Positions 1-8,890 of a stretch of DNA of 64,000 nucleotides are shown piece after piece. Every line of letters begins with the position of its first letter. Positions within the stretch are counted from its first letter, which is position 1. The stretch is taken from positions 1 to 64,000 of the forward strand of contig NZ_JAFEUU010000016.1 in assembly GCF_017355885.1 (NCBI RefSeq), read 5' to 3'. This DNA comes from Sabulicella rubraurantiaca. GTDB taxonomy: Bacteria > Pseudomonadota > Alphaproteobacteria > Acetobacterales > Acetobacteraceae. A model generated the notes under the pieces. The model was not told the DNA's origin, made no database searches, and worked only from the letters and a program-made list of their open reading frames with translations. Both the position numbers and the translations under genes were made by a program.

Positions 1-329
1 CGCGCCGCCTGCGTGGGCGGCGAAGGTGCGGCGGCCGGGGCCGGTGGCGGAGGCGGCGGGGGTGGCGGCGGCGTGGGCGGCGCGTTGCGCGGGGGTTCCG
101 GCGTCGGCGGCTCGGGCGAGGGCGGGGCCGGAACCGGGCTCGGCGCCGGGCGCGGGGCAAGCTCCTCGCCCTGGGCCATCTCGGACGGAGCAACGAGCTC
201 CACCGCGATCGCCTGCTCCATCGGCTCCTCGATCTTACGCCGGTCGAGTTCGAGCAGCATCAGCACCAGCACGACGACGTGCAGGCCAAGGCTGATGCCG
301 ACGAACAGGCGGAACCGCCCCTCCTCCAT
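1..329 (-). CDS. tolA: TolA-like protein, N-terminal part (cut by window edge)
   Basis: Reading leftward from an ATG at 329, the protein begins MEEGRFRLFVGISLGLHVVV. This is a short cytoplasmic tail followed by one membrane anchor (about residues 7-24). An acidic/alanine stretch and a long proline-rich segment follow and run off the window edge. In the Tol-Pal system TolA is the inner-membrane protein that spans the periplasm and couples TolQR to TolB and Pal. The start lies 2 nt after the tolR stop, the normal tolQRA order. A TonB-like protein would look similar at this end; the ybgC-tolQ-tolR context favours TolA. The C-terminal domain is outside the window. Confidence 0.8.
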   Translation of the reverse strand, partial: MEEGRFRLFVGISLGLHVVVLVLMLLELDRRKIEEPMEQAIAVELVAPSEMAQGEELAPRPAPSPVPAPPSPEPPTPEPPRNAPPTPPPPPPPPPPAPAAAPSPPTQAA

Positions 330-331
330 GG

Positions 332-829
332 TCAGCGCGGCGCGTTCGTCCTGGGGGCAGTCGCAGCCGGGCGCTGTGCGGGGGCGCCCTGCTGGTTCGC
401 CTGCTCGGCGAGCAGGGCGACGCGGGTGAAGCCGCCGGCGCTGATCGTGCCCATCACCTCCATGACGCGGCCGTAGGAGATGCCGCGGTCGCCGCGGACG
501 AAGATGCGGCGCTCCGGCTGGCCCTGGGGCTGGTTGCGGGCGATGGCCTGAAGCTGCTCCACCAGACCCTCCAGCGGCACCTCCGTCTCCTGCAGGAAGA
601 TGCGGCCCTGCGGGTCCACGGTGATGGTCAGCGGCTCCTGCTCCTGGTTCAGGGGCTGGGCGGTGGTGCGCGGCAAATCCACCGGCACGCCGGAAGTCAT
701 CATCGGGGCCGCCACCATGAAGATGATCAGCAGCACGAGCATCACGTCCACCATGGGCGTGACGTTGATCTCCGCCATGGGCTTGTAGCGGCGCCCCCCG
801 CCGCCACGCCCGAGCATCGGACCAGCCAT
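332..829 (-). CDS. tolR: Tol-Pal system protein TolR (ExbD family)
   Basis: This 165-residue protein has the ExbD/TolR layout. A short basic cytoplasmic tail is followed by one transmembrane helix (about 24-45) in the sequence INVTPMVDVMLVLLIIFMVA, with the family's membrane aspartate at D28. A periplasmic domain ends around residue 150. TolR works with TolQ to use the proton gradient to energise TolA during envelope constriction. The gene sits 4 nt after the tolQ stop and 2 nt before tolA, so it is the middle gene of a tight operon. A glutamine/proline-rich tail extends past the usual family end. Confidence 0.95.
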   Translation of the reverse strand: MAGPMLGRGGGGRRYKPMAEINVTPMVDVMLVLLIIFMVAAPMMTSGVPVDLPRTTAQPLNQEQEPLTITVDPQGRIFLQETEVPLEGLVEQLQAIARNQPQGQPERRIFVRGDRGISYGRVMEVMGTISAGGFTRVALLAEQANQQGAPAQRPAATAPRTNAPR

Positions 830-833
830 GGGC

Positions 834-1589
834 TTACTCCGCCACCGGGGTGGGCGCGGGGGCGGAACGGCCCGGGGCGGCAGCCGCCTCGGTCTGCCGG
901 GCCAGGATGGCGCCGAACTCCGCCGCGAAGCCTTCCATCCGCGCCGCGAACTTGGCGAGGTTGGAGGTGAGCATGTTGTAGATCAGCACCGCCGGGATGG
1001 CGGCGACGAGGCCGATCGCCGTGGCGAAGAGCGCCTCCGCGATGCCCGGCGCCACCACGGCGAGATTGGTGTTCTGCATGGAGGCGATGGCGGTGAAGCT
1101 GTTCATGATGCCCCATACCGTGCCGAACAGCCCGATGAAGGGCGCAGCGGAGCCGGTATTGGCCAGGAAGGTCATACGCTTCTCGAGCCGCTCCATCTCG
1201 CGCTGGATCGTCACCGCCATGGCGCGCTCCACGCGCTCCTTCGTGCCGGCCACCATCATCGAGCCGGCCCCGGCCTGGGTGGAGCGGCGCCATTCGCGCA
1301 TGCCGGCGCTGAACACGGCGGCGAAGGGGTGGTTCGGCTGCTCACCCTCGCGGCGGAACAGCTCGTCCAGCGAGCCGCCGGACCAGAACCGATCCTCGAA
1401 GGCGTCGGCCTCGCTGCGCGCCTTGCGCAGCGAGGTGAATTTCTCGAAGGCGATGGCCCAGACATAGACGCTGGCGAGCAGCAGCAGGACCATGACGGTC
1501 TTCACCACCCAGTCGGCCTGCATGAACAGGCCCCACAGGGTCATGTCGTGCGCGGCGGCGGCGAGCGGCGCGGAGGTGACGGGATTCAC
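834..1589 (-). CDS. tolQ: Tol-Pal system protein TolQ (MotA/TolQ/ExbB proton channel)
   Basis: TolQ forms the inner-membrane proton channel with TolR. The protein has a first transmembrane helix near residues 22-42, a cytoplasmic domain, and two helices near 140-165 and 180-205. The second helix carries FLANTGSAAPFIGLFGTVWG, the family signature. The start is taken as GTG at 1589: it has a GGAGG ribosome site 9 nt upstream and overlaps the ybgC stop as GTGA, so translation is coupled. A longer frame reaches 1682, but that extension is arginine/alanine-rich read-through of ybgC. The resulting 251 residues match the usual TolQ size. Confidence 0.95.
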   Translation of the reverse strand: MNPVTSAPLAAAAHDMTLWGLFMQADWVVKTVMVLLLLASVYVWAIAFEKFTSLRKARSEADAFEDRFWSGGSLDELFRREGEQPNHPFAAVFSAGMREWRRSTQAGAGSMMVAGTKERVERAMAVTIQREMERLEKRMTFLANTGSAAPFIGLFGTVWGIMNSFTAIASMQNTNLAVVAPGIAEALFATAIGLVAAIPAVLIYNMLTSNLAKFAARMEGFAAEFGAILARQTEAAAAPGRSAPAPTPVAE

Positions 1590-2008
1590 TGCGAAGAGCC
1601 TCCATGATCCACCAGGGCGCGCAGGGCGCCCAGCCAGGGTTCGGGCAGCCGCCGGGGCTGGAGACTCGCCGCGTCCACGCAAGCGAGGGTCACATCCAGC
1701 ACGGCCAGCCTCTCCTCCCCCCGCCGCACCTGCTGTTCCAGGACAACCGATGCGGAAACGCGACGGATCAGGGTGCGGACCTGCACCAGGTCATCCAGCC
1801 GCGCCGGGCGTGCATACTCCACCGCGAGGCGCTTCACCACCAGGAAGCAGCCATGAATTCGCTGCATGTCGGAATGCGGCATTCCCATGTCGCGGAGGGA
1901 TTCCGTCCGTGCCCGCTCTGCCCACCGCAGATAGGAGGCGTGGTAGGCCACGCCGCCGGCGTCGGTGTCCTCGAAATAGACGCGGATGGGAAAGTCGTGG
2001 CCGGGCAT
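1586..2008 (-). CDS. ybgC: Tol-Pal-associated acyl-CoA thioesterase YbgC
   Basis: A hot-dog fold thioesterase of about 140 residues, first gene of the Tol-Pal operon. The segment YFEDTDAGGVAYHASYLRWA near the N-terminus contains the 4-hydroxybenzoyl-CoA thioesterase active-site aspartate and the conserved tyrosine/histidine. The family hydrolyses short or medium acyl-CoA in the cytoplasm and has been linked to phospholipid metabolism. The start at 2008 (MPGHDFP) fits the family length. An upstream in-frame ATG at 2113 would add 35 residues unlike the family and would overlap the divergent peptidase gene. Its stop overlaps the tolQ GTG start. Confidence 0.92.
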   Translation of the reverse strand: MPGHDFPIRVYFEDTDAGGVAYHASYLRWAERARTESLRDMGMPHSDMQRIHGCFLVVKRLAVEYARPARLDDLVQVRTLIRRVSASVVLEQQVRRGEERLAVLDVTLACVDAASLQPRRLPEPWLGALRALVDHGGSSQ

Positions 2009-2112
2009 GCACGGCGCATAGCGCCGTTGCCGGCGCCCGTCGAACCTTCCAGCCTTGCTACCCAAGCCAGGGCATGGTCCGCTGACGGCGAGGGGCGGAC
2101 AGGGGACAACCA

Positions 2113-3570
2113 ATGACGCCGCGACTGGCCGTTGCCATGTTCAAGCACGAGACCAACACCTTCTCGCCCGTGCCCACGCGGTGGGAGGATTTCGGCGCGC
2201 TGGAGGGGGAGGCCGCGCACCGGGCCTATCGCCACTCCGGCTATGCCATGGCCGGGCTGCTGGACGGGGCGGAGGCAATGGGCGCGGCGATCACCATCCC
2301 GCTGGCCGCCCGCGCCCTCCCCAGCGCCCCCGTGGCGCGCGACGCGTTCGAGCGCCTGTCCGAGATTCTTTGCGCCGCCGCGCGCGATTGCGACGCGATG
2401 CTGCTGGACCTCCATGGGGCCATGGTCGCGGAGCACCACGAGGACGGAGAGGGCGAGCTGCTGGCCCGGCTGCGCCATGTGCGCCCAGGCCTGCCGATCG
2501 GCGCGGCGCTGGACAGCCACGGCAACGTGACCGACCGCTTCGTGGCGAACTGCACGGTGATGCCGGGATACCGCACCTATCCGCACACCGACATGGTGGA
2601 GACCGGCCGGATGGCCGCGCGCCTGCTGCGCGACGTGCTGGAAGGGCGGCTGGAGCCGGTGACGGTGCGCCACGCCGTGCCCATGCTACCCGACATGGTG
2701 CGCGGCCAGACCGACCGGGAGCCGATGTCGCGGCTGATCGCCGCCGCCGCTTCCGAGGAGGCGGCCGGCCTGCCCTGCGTCACCGTCTTCACCGGCTTCC
2801 CGCTCGCCGACACGGCCGACACCTCGCTCTGCGTGCTGGCCACCGCCCACCGCGACCGCGCGGCGGCCGAGGCAGCGGCCCGGCGCGTGGGCGACTTGGC
2901 CTGGTCGCTGCGCGAGGAGTTCACCCAGCGCCTGGAGCCGCTGGTGGAGGCAGTGGCCCGCGCGGCCACGATGTCGGAAGGGCCGGTGATCCTCTCCGAC
3001 CAGTCGGATAACTGCCACTCGGGCGGCGCCATGGACGACGTGACGGTGATCGCGTCCGCGCTGGAAGCCGGGATCAGCGGAATCCTGGCCGGGCCGGTGC
3101 GCGACCCGGCGGCGGTGGCGCGCTGCTGCGAGGCCGGGATCGGCGCGACCGTGACGCTTGACGTGGGCGCCTGGGCGGACACGCCCTTCCCCCGCGCGCC
3201 CCTGCGCGTGACGGGCACGGTGCAGACCCTCGCCATGGGGCGGTTCACGGTCGAGGGACCGGTCTTCACGGGGATGCCCGTGGATCTCGGGCGCTGCGCG
3301 GTGGTCCGGAATGACCGGCTGACGCTGCTGCTGAGCGAGGGCCGGGTCGAGGCGCTGGACCCCCTGCAATACCGAATCTTCGGGGTTGAGCCGACGCGGT
3401 TCCAGGCGATCATTCTGAAGAGCAAGACCAACCACCGCCCCGCCTTCGGCCCCCTGGCCCGCGCGGAGGTGGCCTGCCACGCCCCCGGCGTGGCGGGGCT
3501 GGACCTGGCCGCCCTGCCCTGGCGCCGCGTGCGCCGGCCGATCTTCCCGCTGGACAGGAGCAACGCATGA
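2113..3570 (+). CDS. M81 family metallopeptidase (MlrC / microcystinase C-like)
   Basis: This 485-residue protein starts with the family signature AVAMFKHETNTFSPV and has the expected two-domain layout. The likely zinc ligands are D134, H136 (in ALDSHGN) and H158 (in YPHTD). Family members are metal-dependent hydrolases that cleave linear microcystin fragments or unrelated small peptides or amides, so the substrate here is unknown. The stop overlaps the next start as ATGA, coupling it to a peptide-binding receptor and suggesting uptake followed by hydrolysis. The pair runs opposite to its ruv and tol neighbours and separates them. Confidence 0.9.
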   Translation: MTPRLAVAMFKHETNTFSPVPTRWEDFGALEGEAAHRAYRHSGYAMAGLLDGAEAMGAAITIPLAARALPSAPVARDAFERLSEILCAAARDCDAMLLDLHGAMVAEHHEDGEGELLARLRHVRPGLPIGAALDSHGNVTDRFVANCTVMPGYRTYPHTDMVETGRMAARLLRDVLEGRLEPVTVRHAVPMLPDMVRGQTDREPMSRLIAAAASEEAAGLPCVTVFTGFPLADTADTSLCVLATAHRDRAAAEAAARRVGDLAWSLREEFTQRLEPLVEAVARAATMSEGPVILSDQSDNCHSGGAMDDVTVIASALEAGISGILAGPVRDPAAVARCCEAGIGATVTLDVGAWADTPFPRAPLRVTGTVQTLAMGRFTVEGPVFTGMPVDLGRCAVVRNDRLTLLLSEGRVEALDPLQYRIFGVEPTRFQAIILKSKTNHRPAFGPLARAEVACHAPGVAGLDLAALPWRRVRRPIFPLDRSNA

Positions 3571-5129
3571 TCCGCCGCCTCGCAGCCCTTGCGCTGCTTC
3601 TCGCCGTTGCCCTGCCCGCCTCGGCCCAGACCGTGCGCTGGGGCAATAATGGCGAGGTCTCGACCATGGACCCGCACGGGGCCTTCAGCACGGCCAATGC
3701 GGCGCTGCTGGGCAACATCTATGAGGGGCTGGTCCGCCACGACCGCGAGCTGCGCTTCGAGCCCGCCCTGGCCACGGGGTGGGAGGTGCTGGCCCCCGAC
3801 CACTGGCGCTTCACCATCCGCCAAGGCGTGCGCTTTCACGATGGCTCGCCGCTGACGCCCGCGGATGTCGTGGCCTCGCTGCGCCGGGCCTCGCTGCCCA
3901 ACTCGCCCTATGCCTCCGTCACCCACATGATCCAGTCAGTGGAGCAGAGCGGCGACTGGACGGTGGATATCTGCCTGCGCGGCCCCTACCCGGTGCTGAT
4001 CAACGACCTGGCCGGCATCTCCATCCTCTCCGAGGCGTGGATGCAGCGGCACGACGCGCTACAGCCGGCCGATCCCGCCCGCGGGCGCACCGCCTACACG
4101 AGCATGAACACGAACGGCACCGGCCCCTACCGGCTGGTCTCGCGCGAGCCCGACGCGCAGACCGTGCTGGAACGCTTCGACGGCTGGTGGGACCGCTCGC
4201 CCGTGCCGGTGCAGCGCGTGGTCTTCACCCCCGTGGCCAATGATGCGACGCGGGTGGCGGGGCTTCTGGGCGGGCAGCTGGACGTCATCACCCCCACGCC
4301 GCTCCAGGATCTCGACCGGCTGCGCGCCGCGAACGGGCTGCGCGTGGTGGAGGCCCAGGACCTGCGCGTGATGTTCCTGGTGTTCAACGTGGCCGCGGAC
4401 CACCCGGTGGAAGGCCAGCCGCGCAACCCTCTCGCCGATGCGCGCGTGCGCCAAGCCCTCAGCATGGGCGTGGATGTTGGCGCGGTGACGCAAAGCGTCA
4501 TGCGCGGCCTGACGCAACCCATCCACACGCTAATCGCGCCCGAGATCGGCGGCTACGACGCCGCGCTGGCCACGCCGCGCGTGGCGCACGACACGGCCGC
4601 GGCGCGCCGCCTCCTGGCCGAGGCCGGCTATCCGGAGGGCTTTGGCATCGGCTTCGACTGCCCGAATGACCGCTTCGTGAATGGCGAGCGTGTGTGCCGC
4701 GCCATCGCCTCCATGTGGGCGCGGATCGGCGTGCGGGCGAATTTGAACGTGATGCGCTACCCGCCCTACATGGCGCGGTTCCTGAACCACCAGAGCGACA
4801 TCTTCCTGCTGGGCTGGGCCAATACGCCGCAGCTGGACGGGTTCTCCCTGCTCAACAACGTGCTCCATACCAAGAACCAGCGCAGCGGCAGCTGGAATGC
4901 GGGCCGCGTCAGCGACCCCGCCTTCGACGCGATCGTGGCGCGCGCGGCGGTGGAGATGGACCCGGCCCGGCGCACCGCCCTGATGACCGAGGCCTTCACG
5001 ATGGAGCGGCGCGCCTTCTGGACGCTGCCGCTCTATCGCGAGCCGATGGTGGTGGCGATGCGCCGGCCGCTGGACATGCCGGCCTCGGCCGACGGGCGGA
5101 TGCGCTTCTGGATGGCGCGGCTCGACTGA
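3567..5129 (+). CDS. ABC transporter substrate-binding protein, family 5 (peptide/nickel type)
   Basis: A 520-residue periplasmic receptor with a clear Sec signal peptide (MIRRLAALALLLAVALPASA, cleavage near residue 20). The SBP_bac_5 fold follows, including TMDPHGAFST near the N-terminus, HDGSPLTPADVVASLRRA in the middle and DRFVNGERVCRAIASMWARI in lobe II. Such receptors deliver peptides, glutathione or similar amides to Dpp/Opp-type ABC importers. No permease or ATPase gene is next to it, so it must borrow membrane parts encoded elsewhere or be an orphan. Its ATGA overlap with the M81 peptidase gene suggests joint expression. Confidence 0.93.
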   Translation: MIRRLAALALLLAVALPASAQTVRWGNNGEVSTMDPHGAFSTANAALLGNIYEGLVRHDRELRFEPALATGWEVLAPDHWRFTIRQGVRFHDGSPLTPADVVASLRRASLPNSPYASVTHMIQSVEQSGDWTVDICLRGPYPVLINDLAGISILSEAWMQRHDALQPADPARGRTAYTSMNTNGTGPYRLVSREPDAQTVLERFDGWWDRSPVPVQRVVFTPVANDATRVAGLLGGQLDVITPTPLQDLDRLRAANGLRVVEAQDLRVMFLVFNVAADHPVEGQPRNPLADARVRQALSMGVDVGAVTQSVMRGLTQPIHTLIAPEIGGYDAALATPRVAHDTAAARRLLAEAGYPEGFGIGFDCPNDRFVNGERVCRAIASMWARIGVRANLNVMRYPPYMARFLNHQSDIFLLGWANTPQLDGFSLLNNVLHTKNQRSGSWNAGRVSDPAFDAIVARAAVEMDPARRTALMTEAFTMERRAFWTLPLYREPMVVAMRRPLDMPASADGRMRFWMARLD

Positions 5130-5139
5130 GCCGCGCCGC

Positions 5140-6183
5140 TTACTTCCCGTCCGGCAGACCGTCGAACAGGTCGGAGGTCTGGGGCGCGGGTGGTGTCAGA
5201 CCGAGGTGACGCCAGCCCATCTCGGCCAGGACGCGGCCGCGTGGGGTGCGCAGGACGAAGCCTTCCTGGATCAGGAAGGGCTCCACCACGTCTTCCAGCG
5301 TGTCGCGGCTCTCCGACAGGGCGGCGGCCATGGTCTCGACCCCGACGGGGCCGCCCTTGTGGTGCTCGGCGATGCGCCGGAGGTAGCGGCGGTCCATCGC
5401 GTCCAGCCCCTTGGCATCCACCTCCAGGCGCTGGAGCGCCGCGTCCACCATGGCACGGTCGGCCACCTTGCCGGCGACCGCCGCGAAGTCGCGCACGCGC
5501 CGCAGGAGACGGCCCGCGATGCGCGGCGTGCCGCGGGACCGGGTGGCGATCTCCCACGCGCCCTCTTCGCTCAGCGCGAAGCCCAGCTTGCCGGCGCCGC
5601 GCGCGACGATCTTGTGCAGCTCCTCCGGCGTATAGAGCATCAGCCGCAGCGGGATGCCGAAGCGGTCGCGCAGCGGGGTGGAAAGCAGGCCCGATCGCGT
5701 CGTCGCCCCCACCAGGGTGAAGGGCGGCAGGTCGATGCGGACGGTGCGGGCCGCCGGTCCCTCGCCGATGATGAGGTCCAGCTGGAAATCCTCCATCGCC
5801 GGGTAGAGGGTTTCCTCGATGGCAGGCTGGAGGCGGTGGATCTCGTCCACGAACAGGACGTCGCGCGGCTGGAGGTTGGTCAGGATGGCCGCGAGGTCAC
5901 CGGCGCGCTGCAGCACGGGGCCAGTGGTGGCGCGGAATCCCACCCCCAGCTCGCGCGCGATGATCTGGGCCAGCGTCGTCTTGCCCAGGCCCGGCGGACC
6001 ATGCAGCAGCACGTGGTCGAGCGCCTCGCCGCGCGCCCCGGCGGCCTGGATGAAGACCTCCAGGTTCTCGCGGCTGCGCTGCTGGCCCGTGAAGTCGGCG
6101 AGGCGCTGCGGGCGCAGGCTCCCCTCGCCCGTGTCCTCCTCCTGCCGCTGGGCGGAGGCGATGCGGTTGGTGGCTTCACTCAT
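5140..6183 (-). CDS. ruvB: Holliday junction DNA helicase RuvB
   Basis: This 347-residue AAA+ ATPase drives branch migration of Holliday junctions together with RuvA. Walker A is GPPGLGKTT (residues 62-70), Walker B is DEIH (113-116), and GATTRSG provides sensor I. The C-terminal winged-helix domain includes [15 protein letters not shown]. The length is normal. It is the last gene of a ruvC-ruvA-ruvB run; a 66-nt gap separates it from ruvA. It ends 10 nt from the convergent receptor gene. Confidence 0.98.
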   Translation of the reverse strand: MSEATNRIASAQRQEEDTGEGSLRPQRLADFTGQQRSRENLEVFIQAAGARGEALDHVLLHGPPGLGKTTLAQIIARELGVGFRATTGPVLQRAGDLAAILTNLQPRDVLFVDEIHRLQPAIEETLYPAMEDFQLDLIIGEGPAARTVRIDLPPFTLVGATTRSGLLSTPLRDRFGIPLRLMLYTPEELHKIVARGAGKLGFALSEEGAWEIATRSRGTPRIAGRLLRRVRDFAAVAGKVADRAMVDAALQRLEVDAKGLDAMDRRYLRRIAEHHKGGPVGVETMAAALSESRDTLEDVVEPFLIQEGFVLRTPRGRVLAEMGWRHLGLTPPAPQTSDLFDGLPDGK

Positions 6184-6249
6184 GATGAGAACATATAGGG
6201 CACATCGAGGGAAAAGTCCCGCTTTCCCTGCGAGGCTGCGGCGCCAGGA

Positions 6250-6861
6250 TCAGCGCGCCGACTCGCGCAGCGCGGCGGTGATGAGGGCGTTCAGGTCGAC
6301 CTCCTCGCCCAGCGCCTTCATGGCCTTGGCCACGGCCTTCTCGGCCTCGGGCCGCTTGAGGCCGAGGTTGAGCAGGGCCGAGACGGCATCCTGCGCTGAG
6401 CCGGCCGAGGGAAGCTCCACGCCCCCCACCCCGTCCGCGTCGGGCGTCGCCTTGCCCACAGCCCATTTCTGCATCGCCGGCTCATCCACGATACGGGTCG
6501 CGGTGGCCGCGCCCACCCCCTTCACCTCGCCCAGGCGCTTGCGCTCCTTGCCGGCGATGGCGCGCGCGAGGTCGGCGGGGGACAGGCCAGACAAGACGAG
6601 CAGCGCCTTCTGCGGCCCCACCGTCTTAACCTGGGTGAGCGCCCGGAACGCGTCGCGCTCGGCGGCGTCGAGGAAGCCGTAGAGGGTGATGCTGTCCTGG
6701 GCCACTCGCGTCTCGACCAGGAGGCGCTGCACCCCCTCCTTCGCCGTCAGCCGGTCCAGCGTCTTGCGGGAACAGGAAACGAGGTAGCCGACACCGTTCA
6801 CGTCGAGGACGCAGGCGCCGTCGCCGGTGGACTGCACGAGGCCGGTCAGGGAGGCGAACAT
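6250..6861 (-). CDS. ruvA: Holliday junction branch migration protein RuvA
   Basis: RuvA binds the four-way junction and loads RuvB. The 203-residue protein starts with the OB-fold segment MFASLTGLVQ and DVNGVGYLV. Helix-hairpin-helix motifs follow, visible as LTQVKTVGPQKALLVLSGL and LGEVKGVGAATATRIV. A C-terminal RuvB-binding three-helix domain (ALLNLGLKRPEAEKAVAKA) completes it. It lies 3 nt downstream of ruvC. Confidence 0.97.
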   Translation of the reverse strand: MFASLTGLVQSTGDGACVLDVNGVGYLVSCSRKTLDRLTAKEGVQRLLVETRVAQDSITLYGFLDAAERDAFRALTQVKTVGPQKALLVLSGLSPADLARAIAGKERKRLGEVKGVGAATATRIVDEPAMQKWAVGKATPDADGVGGVELPSAGSAQDAVSALLNLGLKRPEAEKAVAKAMKALGEEVDLNALITAALRESAR

Positions 6862-6864
6862 GAT

Positions 6865-7377
6865 TTAGGCCCGGGCGAGCTGCGCCAGGAGCGCGCGCGT
6901 GCCGCGGTGGTGGGCGTGGCAGATGGCGATGGCCAGCGCGTCCGCCGCGTCGGCGCGCCGCAGCGCCGCGCCGGGCAGCAGGCGCTTCACCATGTCCTGC
7001 ACCTGGATCTTGTCGGCGTGGCCGGTCCCGACCACGGCGCGCTTCACTTCCATCGCCTGGTACTCGGCGACGCGCAGCCCGGCGGAGGCAGGGGCGAGCA
7101 GCGCGATGCCGCGTGCCTGGCCGAGCTTGAGCGCGGCCTGCGGATTCTTGTTCACGTAGGTGTGCTCCACCGCGGCCTCATCCGGCGTCCATTCGGCGAT
7201 CAGCGCCATCAGTGCGGAATGGATGCGGCACAGGCGCTCCGGCAGATCCTCGGCCGTGGTGGTGGAAATGGCTCCGGCTGCGAGGAAGCGCAGATGCGAG
7301 CCGGCGGATTCGATCAGGCCCCAGCCCGTATGTGTCAGCCCAGGATCGAGGCCGAGGATGCGGACGCATCCGTTCAC
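6865..7377 (-). CDS. ruvC: Crossover junction endodeoxyribonuclease RuvC
   Basis: RuvC resolves Holliday junctions by symmetric nicking. The RNase H-like fold starts with VRILGLDPGLTHTGWG, which carries the first catalytic aspartate. The glutamate is in AAVEHTYVN, and the C-terminal acidic residues are in RRADAADALAIAICHAHH. The start is set at GTG 7377, which has a GGAGGGG ribosome site 7 nt upstream and gives the normal length of 170 residues. A frame open to 7440 would add a proline-rich leader not typical of the family. Confidence 0.95.
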   Translation of the reverse strand: MNGCVRILGLDPGLTHTGWGLIESAGSHLRFLAAGAISTTTAEDLPERLCRIHSALMALIAEWTPDEAAVEHTYVNKNPQAALKLGQARGIALLAPASAGLRVAEYQAMEVKRAVVGTGHADKIQVQDMVKRLLPGAALRRADAADALAIAICHAHHRGTRALLAQLARA

Positions 7378-7445
7378 GTTTTGTCCCCTCCGCTCCCGCG
7401 GCGCCAGGGTTGGCGGCGGGGGCGGAAGGTGCGTGCTCATCCGGT

Positions 7446-8192
7446 CTAGGCGGCCGAGAGCTTGGCCAGCACGGCTTCGCTCACCTCGAAATTGGTAAAG
7501 ACGTTCTGCACGTCGTCATGGTCCTCCAGCAGGTCCACGAACTTCAGCACGGATTGCGCCGATTCTTCATCAAGTTCGACCGAAAGATTCGGGCGCCATT
7601 CCAGCTTGCTCTCCGAGGCCTCGCCGAACCGCGCCTCCAGCGCCTCGCGCACCGCGTTCAGATCGTCCGGGGCGGTGAGGATCTCGTGCCCCTCCTCGCC
7701 GCTCGCCACGTCCTGCGCGCCCGCCTCGATCGCCGCTTCCAGCACCGAATCGGCATCGGCCACAGCGGCGGGGAAGCGCAGCACCCCCAGGCGGTCGAAC
7801 TGGAACGCCACCGTCTCGCCTAGCGATCCGCCAGCCTTGGAGAACATGGAGCGGAGGTCGGAGGCGGTGCGGTTGCGGTTGTCGGTCAGCGCCTCGACGA
7901 TCACGGCGACACCCGACGGGCCCCGCCCCTCGTAGCGGACCTCGACGTAATCCTCGCCGCTGCCCGCGCCCTGCGCCTTCTTGATGGCGCGGTCCACCGC
8001 GTCCTTGGTCATGTTCGCCTGGCGGGCGGCGATCAGCGCGGCGCGGAGGCGCGGGTTGAAGGCGGGGTCGGGTTGGCCCTGCTTGGCGGCGACGGTGATC
8101 TCGCGCCCCAACTTGGCGAAGATCCGGGCGCGCTTCGCGTCCTGCGCGCCCTTGCGGTGCATGATGTTCTTGAACTGCGAATGGCCGGCCAT
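7446..8192 (-). CDS. yebC: YebC/PmpR family protein
   Basis: A 248-residue cytoplasmic protein with the family opening [20 protein letters not shown] and the conserved central segment [20 protein letters not shown]. Family members have been described as DNA-binding regulators and, more recently, as factors easing ribosome stalling; the sequence does not distinguish the two. It precedes ruvC by 68 nt on the same strand, the common yebC-ruvC arrangement, and is probably the first gene of the ruv operon here. Confidence 0.95.
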   Translation of the reverse strand: MAGHSQFKNIMHRKGAQDAKRARIFAKLGREITVAAKQGQPDPAFNPRLRAALIAARQANMTKDAVDRAIKKAQGAGSGEDYVEVRYEGRGPSGVAVIVEALTDNRNRTASDLRSMFSKAGGSLGETVAFQFDRLGVLRFPAAVADADSVLEAAIEAGAQDVASGEEGHEILTAPDDLNAVREALEARFGEASESKLEWRPNLSVELDEESAQSVLKFVDLLEDHDDVQNVFTNFEVSEAVLAKLSAA

Positions 8193-8260
8193 GGTTCTGC
8201 GGATGTTCGGTTGCGAAGCGCCCTATAGCGAAGGGGCCGCGCTTCCGCCACCATCCGGAC

Positions 8261-8890
8261 ATGGACGCGCCCCTCCCCACCGACCCTCACGCCATCACGA
8301 GCCTCGCGGCGCTGAACGCGCTGTACGCCGAGCCGTCGGAGGTGGCGCGGAACAAGGTGGCGTCGCTCCTAGACGCGCCGACCCGCGCCTTCATCGCGGC
8401 CTCACCCTTTGTCCTGCTGGGCACCACGGGCCCGGACGGGCCGCACGTGACGCCGCGCGGCGACGCGCCCGGCTTCGTGGAAGCCGCGGATGACGAGACG
8501 CTGATCCTGCCCGACCGGCGCGGCAACAACCGGCTGGACGCGCTGCGCGATATCGTCGGCGATGACCGCGTCGCGCTGCTCTTCCTGGTGCCCGGCGCGG
8601 CGGAGGCGCTGCGGGTGCACGGCCGCGCCACCATCACCGCCGACCCCGCCCTGCGCGCCCGCCACGTCGCGCAGGGCAAGGAGCCGACGACGGTGCTACG
8701 CGTGCGCGTCACCTCGCTCTACATGCAATGCGCCAAGTCGGTGATCCGCTCGCGCCTCTGGGCCGGCACGCCGCGTCCCGCCGGGCTACCCAGCATGGGC
8801 GCGCTGATGCAGGCGCACATGAAGGGCGCCGTGAAGAGCGAGGAGGTGGATGCCCGCCTGACCGTCGCCTACACACAGACGCTCTACTGA
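8261..8890 (+). CDS. FMN-dependent PPOX-type flavoprotein (pyridoxamine 5'-phosphate oxidase-like)
   Basis: This 209-residue split-barrel flavoprotein contains SPFVLLGTTGPDGPHVTPRG, then LPDRRGNNRLDALRDI, the usual FMN-contacting regions of the PNPOx-like fold. Its overall length and N-terminal extension resemble the MSMEG_1061 subfamily; this is from memory of the family. The substrate is unknown. It is divergent from yebC (68 nt apart), and its stop directly abuts the stop of the convergent MFS gene. Confidence 0.85.
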   Translation: MDAPLPTDPHAITSLAALNALYAEPSEVARNKVASLLDAPTRAFIAASPFVLLGTTGPDGPHVTPRGDAPGFVEAADDETLILPDRRGNNRLDALRDIVGDDRVALLFLVPGAAEALRVHGRATITADPALRARHVAQGKEPTTVLRVRVTSLYMQCAKSVIRSRLWAGTPRPAGLPSMGALMQAHMKGAVKSEEVDARLTVAYTQTLY

